From: Thermomonospora echinospora
Lineage (GTDB): Bacteria > Actinomycetota > Actinomycetes > Streptosporangiales > Streptosporangiaceae
Reading direction: 5' to 3'
Assembly: GCF_900108175.1 (NCBI RefSeq)
Contig: NZ_FNVO01000016.1
Span: 98,486 to 162,485, forward strand
Length of the DNA: 64,000 nucleotides
In this document: positions 53,379 through 62,969 of the stretch, in pieces
Numbering within the stretch: position 1 is the first letter of the stretch
Layout of the letters: each line of letters starts with the position of its first letter
Notes under the pieces: generated by a model
Databases searched by the model: none
Told to the model about the DNA's origin: nothing
Seen by the model: the letters and a program-made list of their open reading frames with translations, nothing else
Program-made: the position numbers and the translations under genes

Positions 53379-53789
53379 TCAGCTCGGATCGATGCGCATC
53401 GCCTGCTCCTCGGCCGTGTAGCCGCCGAAGTCGGGCCCGACATCCCGGGCGACGCTGTCCTTCTCGGTGTCGGGGCGGACGCCCTCGTCCTCCTCAACGA
53501 TCCGCCCGGCCGCCTGGGAGGTGTCGACCGGCCGTTCGCCGAAGTCGGGCTGCTCCCTGGACAGCTTGAGGTCCATCGGCTCGCCCTCGGCCTGCTCCTC
53601 GGCCGTGGTCCCCCACTCGTCGACGGCCACCGGCTGGTCGCCGGGCAGCGGCATCTCGCTCGGGTCCACGGCCCGCTGCTGCTCCGGGGTGCCCTCCTGC
53701 AGATCCGGTATGCCCTCGTCCTCGAAACGGGAGTGCGGATCGGGCTCGGGCCGGTTCCGGGGCTGCGGCTGGTGATCGGGCTGGGTCAT
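53379..53789 (-). CDS. DUF5709-like acidic hypothetical protein
   Basis: A 136-residue, strongly acidic and proline-rich, probably disordered protein. Motifs such as EGIPDLQEGTPEQQ, TTAEEQAEGEP, LSREQPDFGERPV and GGYTAEEQAMRIDP match the actinobacterial DUF5709 family, whose function is unknown. ATG 53789 is preceded by AAAGGGGGA, a good ribosome-binding site; the open frame extends further upstream without support. Convergent with the HEARH gene, 4 bp apart. Confidence 0.78.
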   Translation of the reverse strand: MTQPDHQPQPRNRPEPDPHSRFEDEGIPDLQEGTPEQQRAVDPSEMPLPGDQPVAVDEWGTTAEEQAEGEPMDLKLSREQPDFGERPVDTSQAAGRIVEEDEGVRPDTEKDSVARDVGPDFGGYTAEEQAMRIDPS

Positions 53790-54020
53790 GGCGTCCCCCT
53801 TTCGTGTCTTCTGCCGGTGAAGGCCTCTACCCGCGCTGCGGCGATCAATCGTCCGGGCACCCGTCCGGTGCCGGCGCCAGCGGCGCGGGACACGGACGAC
53901 CCGCGGGCGGGGCTCCGCAATCTCGCCCGGCTCATCCCAATTTGTCCGGAACGGCGAACTTCGGCGGCCCAGCCCGCGTCGAACCTCCATGAAGACCCGC
54001 ACAACCACAGGGGGATGTCC

Positions 54021-54314
54021 ATGGCACCGACGAGCAGCGAGGAGCACGCCGACCTCGCCCATCTCGACGACCTGAGCGAGGAGCTGACCGGTCGCGGTCA
54101 CCTCACCATGATCGTCACCGACGGGACGCCCCGCCTGAACGTGCTCGACCGCACCGACCCCGACCGCTACGGCACCGTGATCTGCGAGCGCGGCAGCGAG
54201 GACGACCTCTGGTTCTGGTGGTCGTGGGCCGACCGAATCGCCCCCGTCACCGACCTGCGGCGCGCTGCGGCCGTCATCGACCGGACGCTGAGCAGCGCCG
54301 ACGCCGCGGCCTGA
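54021..54314 (+). CDS. Small hypothetical protein
   Basis: A 97-residue acidic protein with an even spacing of hydrophobic residues: HLTMIVTDGTPRLNVLDRTD, CERGSEDDLWFWWSWADRIAP and a C-terminal helix RRAAAVIDRTL. The FWWSWADRI segment recurs in small actinobacterial proteins encoded near regulators, but I cannot name the family with certainty. ATG 54021 has CAGGGGG 6 nt upstream; ATG 54015 is also possible. Divergent from the DUF5709 gene. Confidence 0.65.
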   Translation: MAPTSSEEHADLAHLDDLSEELTGRGHLTMIVTDGTPRLNVLDRTDPDRYGTVICERGSEDDLWFWWSWADRIAPVTDLRRAAAVIDRTLSSADAAA

Positions 54315-54408
54315 GCCGCCCCGCCCGGCCCGGTCGCCGTCCGTTCCGGTCCTCCCGAGGGGGGATCATGGAAGGTGGACGCAACAGACGACCGGGAAGG
54401 CGGGTGCA

Positions 54409-55464
54409 GTGCCGAGGGTCCAGGGCTGTCAGGCCTTCCGGGTGACGATGCCGCGCGGGCGGCGGCCGCAGAGCATCCTGGTCAGGCTGACCGGCGAGGA
54501 CGGCACGGTGGGCTGGGGAGAGGTGGCCTTTCCCGAGCCCCCCGACTCGACCTGGGCCGACATCGAGGAACGGCTCGCCCCGGCGCTGCTGGGGCTGGAC
54601 TGGGAACGGCCCGAGGACGTGTCGGCCACCTCCGAGTTCGGCACCCGGCGGGCGGCCGCCGCCGTGGACATCGCCTGCTGGGACCTGTGGTGCCGGATCC
54701 GGGGCCTGCCCCTGGCGCACGCCCTCGGCGGCACCCGCACCTCCATCGTGACCGGCGTCCGCATCGACACCGAGCCGTTCCTCCTGGAGACCCTGGTGAC
54801 CCGGGCCAACCAGGCGGTGGGCGGCGGCCACACCCGGGTCACGCTCCGGGTCCGGCCCGGCTGGGACATCGAGCCGGTACGCGCCGTCCGGGCTGCCTAC
54901 CCGGCGCTGGCCGTGGTGGCCGACGCCGGCGGCTCCTACACCGAGTCGGCCGAGCACCTCGACGCCCTGCAGGCCCTAGACGCCTACGGGCTGCTGGCGC
55001 TCCAACGGCCCTTCCCCACCGGCGACCTGGCCGCCCACGCCCGGCTCCAGCAGCGGCTCACCACCGCCCTATGCCCGGAAATCGGCGACCTGGACATGCT
55101 CGACGCCGCCATCGAGCAACAGGCCGGCCGCGCACTGGGCCTGGACGTCAGCCGCCTCGGCGGGCTGACCGCCGCGCGCGGCGCGCACGACCGCGCCTAC
55201 TCCGCCGGCTGGGACGTGTGGTGCGTCGGGTCCGGCTCCTTCGGCATCGGCCAGGCCGCCGCGGTGGCGGTGGCCGCGCTGCCGGGCTGCACGCTGCCCA
55301 GTGACGTCACCGACCCGGCGGGCGGCCCGGCCTTCGTGTCGCCGCCGGTCCGCTCCTCCGGCGGCGTGGTCGGGGTGCCGCTCACCCAGCCCGGCCTCGG
55401 CCATGAGGTCGACGAGGACCGCATCGCCCGGCTGGCCACCGACACCCTGCGGATCCCGGCGTGA
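54409..55464 (+). CDS. Enolase-superfamily protein (OSBS/NAAAR-like) lacking catalytic residues
   Basis: A 351-residue member of the mandelate racemase / muconate lactonizing enzyme fold, closest in layout to o-succinylbenzoate synthase / N-acylamino-acid racemase. Alignment by eye with that subgroup shows its catalytic residues replaced: the KxK strand reads TLRV (Thr145, Arg147), the Glu metal ligand is Gln199, the Asp/Glu ligand block reads CPEIGD, and the second base Lys is Asp246. One metal Asp (Asp172) remains. It therefore cannot use the known chemistry. GTG 54409 opens it. The P-loop kinase gene overlaps its stop by 4 nt. Confidence 0.78.
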   Translation: MPRVQGCQAFRVTMPRGRRPQSILVRLTGEDGTVGWGEVAFPEPPDSTWADIEERLAPALLGLDWERPEDVSATSEFGTRRAAAAVDIACWDLWCRIRGLPLAHALGGTRTSIVTGVRIDTEPFLLETLVTRANQAVGGGHTRVTLRVRPGWDIEPVRAVRAAYPALAVVADAGGSYTESAEHLDALQALDAYGLLALQRPFPTGDLAAHARLQQRLTTALCPEIGDLDMLDAAIEQQAGRALGLDVSRLGGLTAARGAHDRAYSAGWDVWCVGSGSFGIGQAAAVAVAALPGCTLPSDVTDPAGGPAFVSPPVRSSGGVVGVPLTQPGLGHEVDEDRIARLATDTLRIPA

Positions 55465-56042
55465 CCGCCCCCGCCGCGGTCTGGGTGGTCGCGGGACCGC
55501 CCGGCAGCGGCAAGACCACCGTCGCCGACGCCCTGCTGGCACGCCTGCGTCCCGTTCCCGCCCTGCTGGACAAGGACACCATGTACGGCCCGTTCGTCGC
55601 CGCCACCCTCGCCGCGCACGGACGCGACCCGGGAGAGCGCGAGGGCCCCTGGTACGACGAGCACATCAAGCGCCACGAGTACGCCGGGATGGCCGCCGCC
55701 ACCCGCGAGATCCGCTCCCACGGCTGCCCGGTGCTGCTGTCCGGCCCGTTCACCGGCCAGATCCACGACACCGGGCGCTGGCACGCCTGGGTCGGGGAGC
55801 TGGGCGGCCCGCCGGTGCACCTGGTGTGGATCCGCACCGATCCCGAAACCCTGCACCACCGTCTCACCGCCCGCGCCCTGCCCCGCGACGCGGGCAAGCT
55901 GGCCGCCTTCGACGCCTTCCTCGCCCGCATGCGCCCCGGCGTCCCGCCTCCGGTCCCGCACCTGGAGGTCGACAACCGCCTGTCCGCATCCCCGGCCCTC
56001 GCCGACCGGCTCGACAGGCTCGTGGCCGCGACGACCTCCTGA
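55461..56042 (+). CDS. P-loop NTPase/kinase of the AAA_33/zeta-like type
   Basis: A 193-residue P-loop protein with Walker [10 protein letters not shown] at residues 11-19, then a DKDTMYGPF motif, and a lid-like RALPRDAGK region, resembling small nucleoside, sugar or zeta-toxin-type kinases. GTG 55461 overlaps the stop of the enolase-like gene (GTGA), so both are translated together. No antitoxin-like gene is adjacent. It probably phosphorylates a small molecule; substrate unknown. Confidence 0.8.
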   Translation: MTAPAAVWVVAGPPGSGKTTVADALLARLRPVPALLDKDTMYGPFVAATLAAHGRDPGEREGPWYDEHIKRHEYAGMAAATREIRSHGCPVLLSGPFTGQIHDTGRWHAWVGELGGPPVHLVWIRTDPETLHHRLTARALPRDAGKLAAFDAFLARMRPGVPPPVPHLEVDNRLSASPALADRLDRLVAATTS

Positions 56043-56093
56043 CCCCGCCCTCCACCGGTACGCCGTCGGCGCCGCACAGCCGGCCGGCACACC

Positions 56094-56135
56094 GCCGCCC
56101 CGGCCACCGGACGGGCCGCCCCGGCCACCGGACGG
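56094..56135. repeat. 21-bp perfect tandem duplication
   Basis: Two identical head-to-tail copies of a 21-bp unit beginning GCCGCCCCGGCCACC (56094-56114 and 56115-56135) in the 143-bp gap between convergent genes. No coding role. Confidence 0.8.
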
Positions 56136-56185
56136 CAGGCGATCGGACCACCGGGAGGACGCGGTCCCGGCGGTCCGGGCCGCCG

Positions 56186-57340
56186 TCAGTAGGACTTGGG
56201 CAGGCCCAGGGAGTGCTGGGCGACGAAGTTGAGGATCATCTCCCGGCTCACCGGGGCGATGCGCATCAGGCGGACCACGCCGGCCAGCATCCCGACGCCG
56301 TACTCGGTGGTCAGGCCGTTGCCGCCGTGGGTCTGGATGGCCTGGTCGACGCAGTGGACCGCGGCCTCGGCGGCGGCGTACTTGGCCATGTTGGCGGCCT
56401 CGCCCGCGCCCATGTCGTCACCGGAGTCGTATAGCCAAGCGGCCTTCTGCCCCATCAGCCGGGCCAGCTCCAACTCCACCTTGGCGGCGGCCAGCGGGTG
56501 CGCCAGGCCCTGGTGGGCGCCGATCGGCACCTTGAACACCTGCCGCTCCCTGGCGTAGGAGACGGCCTTGTCCAGCGCGAGCCGGCCGATCCCGGCGCCC
56601 ATCGCGGTGGCCATGATCCGCTCGGGGTTGAGCCCGGCGAACAGCTGCAGCAGCCCGCCGTCCTCCTCGCCGACCAGCGCCTCGTACGGCAGCCGGACCT
56701 CGTCGAGATGGCAGATGAACTGCTTCTCCGGGGAGACGATCTCCATCTCGATGGGCGTCCAGGTGAAGCCGGGCGCGTCGGTCGGCACGATGAACAGCGA
56801 GGGCCGCAGATTACCCTTCTGGTCCTCGGTGCGGCTGACGAACAGCACCGCGTCGGCCTCGTCCACCCCGGAGATGAAGGTCTTCTGTCCGCTCAGCACC
56901 CAGCCGTCGCCGTCGCGGCGGGCCTGGGTGGTGATGCAGTGGGCGTTGGACCCGGCGTCCGGCTCGGTGATCGCGAACGCCATCTTGACCGACCCGTCGG
57001 CGAACCGCGGCAGCCAGTGCTTCTTCTGCCCCTCGGTGCCGGACCGGGCGATGATCGTGGCGCAGATCGCCGGGGAGACCACCATCAGCAGCAGCGGGCA
57101 GCCGGCCGCGGCCAGTTCCTCGCAGACGGCCGCCAGATCGCCGATGCCGCCGCCCCCGCCGCCGTACTCCTCGGGGACGTTGACCCCGAGATAGCCGAGC
57201 GCGGCGGCCTCGTTCCACAGCTCGTCGGTCTTCTCCCCCGCCTTGGCCTTGGCGACGTAGTAGGACGGCCCGTACTTGGCGCCCAGCTCCGCCACGGCCG
57301 CCCGCAGCGCCCGCCGCTCCTCGGACTCGATGAAGCTCAC
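56186..57340 (-). CDS. Acyl-CoA dehydrogenase
   Basis: A 384-residue FAD flavoenzyme that introduces an alpha,beta double bond into an acyl-CoA. Motifs: AFAITEPDAGSN (FAD/substrate site), GQKTFISGVD, ALDKAVSYARERQVFKVPIG and IQTHGGNGLTTEYGV near the C terminus. A general-base Glu in the usual C-terminal position is not obvious; TTEYGV may provide it. GTG 57340 overlaps the carboxylase alpha-subunit stop by 4 nt. Last gene of the leftward operon headed by the AtuA-family protein, so its substrate is probably a branched or terpenoid-like acyl-CoA (inference). Confidence 0.92.
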   Translation of the reverse strand: MSFIESEERRALRAAVAELGAKYGPSYYVAKAKAGEKTDELWNEAAALGYLGVNVPEEYGGGGGGIGDLAAVCEELAAAGCPLLLMVVSPAICATIIARSGTEGQKKHWLPRFADGSVKMAFAITEPDAGSNAHCITTQARRDGDGWVLSGQKTFISGVDEADAVLFVSRTEDQKGNLRPSLFIVPTDAPGFTWTPIEMEIVSPEKQFICHLDEVRLPYEALVGEEDGGLLQLFAGLNPERIMATAMGAGIGRLALDKAVSYARERQVFKVPIGAHQGLAHPLAAAKVELELARLMGQKAAWLYDSGDDMGAGEAANMAKYAAAEAAVHCVDQAIQTHGGNGLTTEYGVGMLAGVVRLMRIAPVSREMILNFVAQHSLGLPKSY

Positions 57341-59349
57341 TGGTGGTTCTCCTCCGTGATGACGGCGAGGACGGCACCGGCCTCGACCTGCTGTCCCGCA
57401 CTGACGTTGAGCTCGGTGACGACTCCGGCGGACGGGGCGGCGATGCGGTGCTCCATCTTCATCGCCTCCAGCACCACCAGGGCCTGCCCGGCGGTGACGG
57501 CCGCACCCCGCTCCACCTCGACCCGCACGACGGTGCCGGGCATCGGCGCCACCAGCGAGCCGGGCGCGATCCGGACGCTGGGGTCGGTGAAACGCGGCAG
57601 CGCCCGCAGCGCGACCGGCCCCAGGTCGGAGTCCACGTACACGGCGTCGCCCACCCGCCGCACCGCGAAGTCCCGGCGCACCCCGTCCGCCTCCAGCGTG
57701 ACGACGGGACCGGCGGCCAGGCAGGCCACGCCGGAGTGCCCCTCGGCGACCAGGCCGTCGCGGGTGAATCGGTAGGCGACCTCGATCTCGCCGTCCGCCC
57801 CCTGGTAGGACTTGCGCTGCGGCTGCGAGGGGACGTTGCGCCAGCCGGAGGGCAGCCCGCCCAGCACGGTCGCGGCCTTCCGGTTGGCGTCGGCGTCGGC
57901 CAGCGCGGCGGCCAGGGCCGACAGGCGGACGGCGTCGCCGTCGGCCAGCGGCGCGGTCAGGTCGGCCGTCGCGCCGGCGCACGCCGGGACCTGGCCGGTA
58001 CCGCGGTTGAACGGGGGGTGCCGGTCGAGGTAGGCGGTGTCGGTCTCCCCGGCCAGGAAGCACGGCTCGGTGAGGATCCGCACCAGCAGTTCGCGGTTGG
58101 TCGTCAGTCCGTGGACGCGGGCGTCCCGCAGCGCCGCCGCGAGCCTGCGCGCCGCCGCCGCCCGCGTCGGAGCCCAGGCGATCACCTTGGCGAGCATCGG
58201 GTCGTAGTGGATCCCGACCTCGCCGCCGCTCTCCACCCCGCTGTCCAGGCGCAGCCCGTACGAGGCGGGCACCGCGAACCGCGCGTCCACCCCCGGCACC
58301 TCGAAGGTGTGCAGGGCGCCGCTCGACGGCCGCCAGTCCTGCGTGGGATCCTCCGCGTACAGGCGGACCTCGATCGCGTGCCCGCGCGGCTCGGGCGGCC
58401 GTGGCGCGAGCCGGGCGCCCTCGGCCACCTCGATCTGCAGCCGGACGAGGTCCACTCCGTGGACGCATTCGGTGACCGGATGCTCGACCTGCAACCGGGT
58501 GTTGACCTCTAGGAAGAAGAAGCGCCCGTCCGGGGCGAGCAGGAACTCCACCGTCCCCGCCCCCACGTAGCCGATGGCGCGGGCCGCTTCGACGGCCGCC
58601 GCGCAGAGCCGGGCGCGCAGCTCCGGCCCGACGGCGGCGGACGGGGCCTCCTCGACGATCTTCTGGTGGCGCCGCTGGATGGAGCACTCCCGCTCCCCCA
58701 ACGCCCACACGGTGCCGTGCCGATCCGCCAGCACCTGCACCTCGATGTGCCGGGCGGCTCCCAGCAGCGGCTCGCAGAACACCGTCGGATCGCCGAAGGC
58801 CGACTGCGCCTCCCGCGCCGCGCCGGCCACCGCATCCGGCAGTCCGGCGAGCGTGCCGACGACCCGCATCCCCCGGCCGCCGCCGCCCGCCGCCGCCTTC
58901 ACCAGGATCGGCAGATCGTCCTCGGTCACCGCGTCGGGATCCAGCTCGGGCAGTACGGGCACGCCCGCGTCCGCCATCAGCTTCTTGGCGGCGACCTTGG
59001 ACCCCATGGCCTCGATCGCCTCCGGCGGCGGCCCCACCCAGGTCAGCCCGGCGTCCCGCACGGCGCGGGCGAAGGCGGCGTTCTCCGACAGGAACCCGTA
59101 CCCGGGATGGATCGCGTCCGCCCCGGCCGCCACCGCCGCCTCGACGATCAGGTCGCCGCGCAGGTACGTCTGCGCCGGCGCGGCGCCCGGCAGCCGCACG
59201 GCGCGGGCGGCGTCCCGGACGTGCGGCGCCCCCGCGTCCGCGTCGGAGAACACCGCGACGGTGCCGATGCCCAGATCACGGCAGGTCCGGAAGACCCGGC
59301 GGGCGATCTCCCCCCGGTTGGCCACCAGCAGCGTGCCGATCGCTTCCAT
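57337..59349 (-). CDS. Acyl-CoA carboxylase alpha subunit (biotin carboxylase + BCCP)
   Basis: A 670-residue biotin-dependent carboxylase alpha subunit. The ATP-grasp biotin carboxylase part runs to about residue 450 (LLVANRGEIARRV, HPGYGFLSENAAFA, KAAAGGGGRGMR, FLEVNTRLQVEHPVTE). A middle BT-like region follows, and a C-terminal biotinyl domain with VLEAMKMEH whose Lys carries biotin. It carboxylates biotin with ATP and bicarbonate for the beta subunit encoded upstream. ATG 59349 has AGGAG 5 nt upstream; ATG 59364 lacks one. The domain order matches geranyl-, methylcrotonyl- and propionyl-CoA carboxylases. Confidence 0.94.
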   Translation of the reverse strand: MEAIGTLLVANRGEIARRVFRTCRDLGIGTVAVFSDADAGAPHVRDAARAVRLPGAAPAQTYLRGDLIVEAAVAAGADAIHPGYGFLSENAAFARAVRDAGLTWVGPPPEAIEAMGSKVAAKKLMADAGVPVLPELDPDAVTEDDLPILVKAAAGGGGRGMRVVGTLAGLPDAVAGAAREAQSAFGDPTVFCEPLLGAARHIEVQVLADRHGTVWALGERECSIQRRHQKIVEEAPSAAVGPELRARLCAAAVEAARAIGYVGAGTVEFLLAPDGRFFFLEVNTRLQVEHPVTECVHGVDLVRLQIEVAEGARLAPRPPEPRGHAIEVRLYAEDPTQDWRPSSGALHTFEVPGVDARFAVPASYGLRLDSGVESGGEVGIHYDPMLAKVIAWAPTRAAAARRLAAALRDARVHGLTTNRELLVRILTEPCFLAGETDTAYLDRHPPFNRGTGQVPACAGATADLTAPLADGDAVRLSALAAALADADANRKAATVLGGLPSGWRNVPSQPQRKSYQGADGEIEVAYRFTRDGLVAEGHSGVACLAAGPVVTLEADGVRRDFAVRRVGDAVYVDSDLGPVALRALPRFTDPSVRIAPGSLVAPMPGTVVRVEVERGAAVTAGQALVVLEAMKMEHRIAAPSAGVVTELNVSAGQQVEAGAVLAVITEENHQ

Positions 59350-59378
59350 CTCGCTCCTGTTCATCTGGTGGACCCGCC

Positions 59379-60992
59379 TCACATCCGGAAGACACCGAAG
59401 CCGTCGGCTCCGCGCACCGGAGCGTTGTGGATCACCGACAGGCACAGCCCCAGCACGGTACGGGTGTCGCGCGGGTCGATCACCCCGTCGTCGTACAGCC
59501 GCCCGGACAGGAAGAACGGCAGCGACTCGGCCTCGATCTGGGCCTCCACCATCTCCCGCATGGCCCGGTCGGCGTCCTCGTCGTAGGCCTGCCCCCGCGC
59601 CTCGGCGGCGGCGCGCGCCTCGGCGGCGGCGCGCGCCACGATCGACAGCACCCCGGCCAGCTGCTGCGGGCCCATCACCGCGGACTTGGCGCTCGGCCAG
59701 GTGAACAGGAACCGCGGGTCGTAGGCCCGGCCGCACATGCCGTAGTTGCCAGCCCCGTACGAGGCGCCCATCATGATCGAGATGTGCGGCACCCGGCTGT
59801 TGGCCACCGCGTTGATCATCAGCGCGCCGTGTTTGATGATGCCGCCCTGCTCGTACTCCTTGCCGACCATGTAGCCGGTGGTGTTGTGCAGGAACAGCAG
59901 CGGGGTGTCGGCCTGGTTGGCGAGCTGGATGAACTGGGCGGCCTTCTGCGCCTCGGCGCTGAACAGCACGCCCTGTGCGTTGGCCAGGATCCCGATCGGG
60001 TAGCCGTGCAGCCGCGCCCACCCGGTGACCAGGCTGGTCCCGTACAGCGGCTTGAACTCGTCGAACTGCGAGCCGTCCACGATCCGGGCGATGACCTCCC
60101 GGGGATCGAACGGCACCTTCAGGTCCTCCGGGACGATCCCGGCCAGTTCCTCGGCGTCGTAGCGGGGCTCGGTCACCGGGCCGGGCGCCGGGCCGAGCCG
60201 GCGGTGGTTGAGCCGCGCCACGATCTGCCGGCCCAGCCGCAGCGCGTCCGCCTCGTCGACGGCCATGTAGTCGGCCAGCCCGGAGGTCCTGGCGTGCATT
60301 TCGGCGCCGCCCAGCTCCTCGTCGTCGGACTCCTCGCCGGTGGCCATCTTCACCAGCGGCGGCCCGCCGAGGAACACCTTGGCGCGCTCCTTGACCATCA
60401 CCACGTGGTCGCACATGCCCGGAATGTACGCCCCGCCCGCCGTGGAGTTGCCGAACACCAGCGCGATCGTCGGGATGCCCGCCGCCGACAGCCGGGTCAG
60501 GTCCCGGAACATCCGCCCGCCCGGGATGAAGATCTCCTTCTGGGTGGGCAGGTCGGCGCCCCCGGACTCCACCAGGTTGATCACCGGCAGCCGGTTCTCC
60601 AGCGCGATGTCGCTGGCCCGGAAGCTCTTCTTGACCGTCCACGGGTTGCTGGACCCGCCCCGTACGGTGGGGTCGTTGGCGACGATCATGCACTCGACGC
60701 CTTCGACCACGCCGATGCCGGTCACCACGCTGGCGCCCACCGGGAAGTCGCTGCCCCAGGCGGCCAGCGGGCTCAGCTCCAGGAACGGCGCGTCCGGGTC
60801 CACCAGCAGCTCGATGCGCTCGCGGGCCAGCAGCTTGCCGCGCCGGCGATGCCGCTCGACGTACTTGTCGCCGCCGCCGGCCAGCGCCTTGGCGTGCTCG
60901 GCGTCCAGCTCGGCGAGCTTGGCCAGCATGGACTCCCGACGCCGCCGGTACTCGGGGTCGTGGGGGTCGAGCGTACTGGTCAGGGCGCTCAC
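59379..60992 (-). CDS. Acyl-CoA carboxylase beta subunit (carboxyltransferase)
   Basis: A 537-residue carboxyltransferase with two crotonase-fold halves: N-terminal GSDFPVGASVVTGIGVVEG and GGSSNPWTVKKS, oxyanion-hole GNSTAGGAYIPGM, and in the second half NTTGYMVGKEYEQGG and MMGASYGAGNYGMCGRAYDP. The last two resemble the methylcrotonyl/geranyl-CoA carboxylase beta branch more than propionyl-CoA carboxylase. It moves CO2 from biotin to the acyl-CoA. GTG 60992 overlaps the AtuA-family stop by 4 nt. Pairs with the alpha subunit 29 nt downstream. Confidence 0.94.
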   Translation of the reverse strand: MSALTSTLDPHDPEYRRRRESMLAKLAELDAEHAKALAGGGDKYVERHRRRGKLLARERIELLVDPDAPFLELSPLAAWGSDFPVGASVVTGIGVVEGVECMIVANDPTVRGGSSNPWTVKKSFRASDIALENRLPVINLVESGGADLPTQKEIFIPGGRMFRDLTRLSAAGIPTIALVFGNSTAGGAYIPGMCDHVVMVKERAKVFLGGPPLVKMATGEESDDEELGGAEMHARTSGLADYMAVDEADALRLGRQIVARLNHRRLGPAPGPVTEPRYDAEELAGIVPEDLKVPFDPREVIARIVDGSQFDEFKPLYGTSLVTGWARLHGYPIGILANAQGVLFSAEAQKAAQFIQLANQADTPLLFLHNTTGYMVGKEYEQGGIIKHGALMINAVANSRVPHISIMMGASYGAGNYGMCGRAYDPRFLFTWPSAKSAVMGPQQLAGVLSIVARAAAEARAAAEARGQAYDEDADRAMREMVEAQIEAESLPFFLSGRLYDDGVIDPRDTRTVLGLCLSVIHNAPVRGADGFGVFRM

Positions 60993-62866
60993 AGAATCGC
61001 CTCCGGAAGATCGACGAGACGGGAACGCAGCCATTCGCCGAGGGCCTTGCCCTGCGGATCGAAGCGGGTCGAGGCCGACACTCCTTCCTGCAGGAGCCCC
61101 TCGACCACGAAGTTGACCGCGCGGAGGTTGGGCAGCACATACCGGGTGACCGTGAGCTCCCGGGTCTCCGGCAGGAGCTCCCCGAGGCGTTCCACGGTCA
61201 GGAAGTGCGCGAGCCAGCGCCACTGCGGGTCGGTGCGGGCCCACACGCCGATGTTGGCGTCACCGCCCTTGTCGCCGCTGCGCGCACCCGCGACCCTGCC
61301 CAGGGGCACCCTCACCGACCGGCCGGAGCCGTCCCAGGGCTCGGGCAGCCCCTCGTCCGATGGCGGACCGCCCGGCGGCGCCTCGGCCCGTCCGCCGGTT
61401 GCCGCGTCCGCCCCCGACCCGGCATCCGTGCCGGGCTGTGCGTTCGGCTCCGCATCCGTCCCGGGCGGTAGGCCCGACTCCTCGTACGCTCTAGGCCGGG
61501 TGCCCGGATCCGCGTCGGAGCAGCGGTCCGAGGACGGCGAGGGCGGAATCGGGACGCGGGTGCCGTCCGGCAGGACCGCGATGTGGTCGATCTCCGCGCT
61601 GTCGACGTAGGCGGGTGTGTAGACCCCGTACGGCGCGCCCTTGCCTGGAGGGGACGTCATCGAGAACCCGGGGTACCCGGCGAGGGCCATCTCAACGGCG
61701 GCGTTGCTGAAGGCTCGTCCCACCCTGCCCTCGGACGGGTCCAGCACAGCGCAGCGCAGCAGTGCCGTGGCCGCTCCCTGGGTCGCCGGATCGGTCCCGG
61801 GCGTACCGATGAGCGTCCACTCCACCCGGCGCGGGCGGGCGTCGCCGAACGCCGCCTCCATCTGTGCCTTGGCCAGCTCGGCCTTGGCCTCGATGTCGAG
61901 CCCGGTGAGCACGAACGTCATCTCGTTGCGGAAGCCTCCCAGATGGTTGAGGCACACCTTGGCCGTCGAAGGCGGCGGCTCGCCCCTGACCCCGGTGATC
62001 CGCACCCGGTCGGGTCCCTCCTGGGCCAGCTCGATCGTGTCGAACCTCGTGGTGACATCGGGACCGGCGTAGCGCCGCCCGCCGATCTCGTACAGCAGCT
62101 GGGCGGTGACCGTCTCGGTCGTGACCGCGCCGCCCGTCCCCTCGTGCTTGGTGATGACGCTGGATCCGTCCGGATGGATCTCCGCGATCGGGAACCCGGC
62201 ATGGCGCAGGTCTCCCACCTCCCGGAAGAACGCGTAGTTGCCGCCGGTGGCCTGGGCGCCGCATTCCAGAACGTGCCCGGCGACGGTGGCCCCGGCGAGC
62301 GCGTCCCAGTCGTCGCGCTGCCAGCCGAAGCGGGCGGCGGCCGGCCCGGTCACCAGCGAGGCGTCGGTCACCCGGCCGGTCACGACAATGTCCGCCCCGC
62401 CGCGCAGGCACTCGGCGATGCCCCACGCCCCCAGGTAGGCGTTGGCGGTCAGCGGATCCCCGTACCGAGTGTCGGCAAACCCCAGCTCCTTGGCCCGTCC
62501 GAGCAGGTCGTCCCCCTCCAGGTGGGCGACCCTGACGTCCAGGCCGAGCCGTTCGGCCAGCTCGCGCAGTCGGTCGGCCAGCCCCCTCGGGTTGAGCCCG
62601 CCCGCGTTGGTGACGATCCTGGTGCCGCGCTCGACGGCCAGGCCGAGGGCGTCCTCCATCTGCCGCAGGAACGTCGTGGCGTACCCGGCGCCGGGGTCCT
62701 TGAGCCTGCCCCGGCCCAGGATCAGCATGGTCAACTCGGCAAGATAGTCACCGGTGAGCACGTCCAGCGGGCCGCCCTCCAGCATCTCGCGGACCGCGGT
62801 GAAGCGATCCCCGTAGAAGCCCGAGGCGTTGCCGATCCGCAGCGGCGCTCCCTGCGCGTGGGTCAT
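60989..62866 (-). CDS. AtuA-family protein (acyclic terpene utilisation type, DUF1446)
   Basis: A 625-residue two-part protein. The main DUF1446 domain (residues 1 to about 440) has IGNASGFYGDRF, LTGDYLAELTMLILGRG, NAGGLNP and DIVVTGRVTDASLV. It is followed by a Pro/Gly/Asp-rich linker of about 75 residues and the C-terminal AtuA-like ferredoxin-fold domain (about 518-625, starting VRVPLGRVAGARSGDKGGDA). In Pseudomonas atuA lies in the citronellol/geraniol catabolic operon, though its reaction is unproven. First gene of the leftward operon; ATG 62866 with AGGGTG upstream. Controlled by the palindrome at 62899. Confidence 0.9.
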   Translation of the reverse strand: MTHAQGAPLRIGNASGFYGDRFTAVREMLEGGPLDVLTGDYLAELTMLILGRGRLKDPGAGYATTFLRQMEDALGLAVERGTRIVTNAGGLNPRGLADRLRELAERLGLDVRVAHLEGDDLLGRAKELGFADTRYGDPLTANAYLGAWGIAECLRGGADIVVTGRVTDASLVTGPAAARFGWQRDDWDALAGATVAGHVLECGAQATGGNYAFFREVGDLRHAGFPIAEIHPDGSSVITKHEGTGGAVTTETVTAQLLYEIGGRRYAGPDVTTRFDTIELAQEGPDRVRITGVRGEPPPSTAKVCLNHLGGFRNEMTFVLTGLDIEAKAELAKAQMEAAFGDARPRRVEWTLIGTPGTDPATQGAATALLRCAVLDPSEGRVGRAFSNAAVEMALAGYPGFSMTSPPGKGAPYGVYTPAYVDSAEIDHIAVLPDGTRVPIPPSPSSDRCSDADPGTRPRAYEESGLPPGTDAEPNAQPGTDAGSGADAATGGRAEAPPGGPPSDEGLPEPWDGSGRSVRVPLGRVAGARSGDKGGDANIGVWARTDPQWRWLAHFLTVERLGELLPETRELTVTRYVLPNLRAVNFVVEGLLQEGVSASTRFDPQGKALGEWLRSRLVDLPEAIL

Positions 62867-62898
62867 GGCTGCACCCTGCCAGCCACCCGGGAAAAAAT

Positions 62899-62914
62899 CA
62901 ATCATGCATGATTG
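62899..62914. promoter_or_regulatory. Perfect 16-bp palindrome, TetR operator
   Basis: CAATCATGCATGATTG, flanked by A- and T-runs, in the 103-bp gap between the AtuA-family gene and the divergent TetR gene. AT-rich and perfectly symmetric, as for TetR operators. It should control both directions. Confidence 0.78.
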
Positions 62915-62969
62915 TTTTGCTCGGTCGCCCTCTGGTTCACTCGGGGACATCGACCGAGCAGAGGACGGC

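Noticed and set aside
55461..56042. Zeta-type toxin of a toxin-antitoxin system
   Set aside because: No small antitoxin gene is adjacent; it is coupled to an enolase-fold gene instead, so a metabolic kinase is more likely.
59427..61610. Long plus-strand frame opposite the carboxylase subunits
   Set aside because: Antisense shadow; the minus-strand genes have full catalytic motifs and coupled starts.
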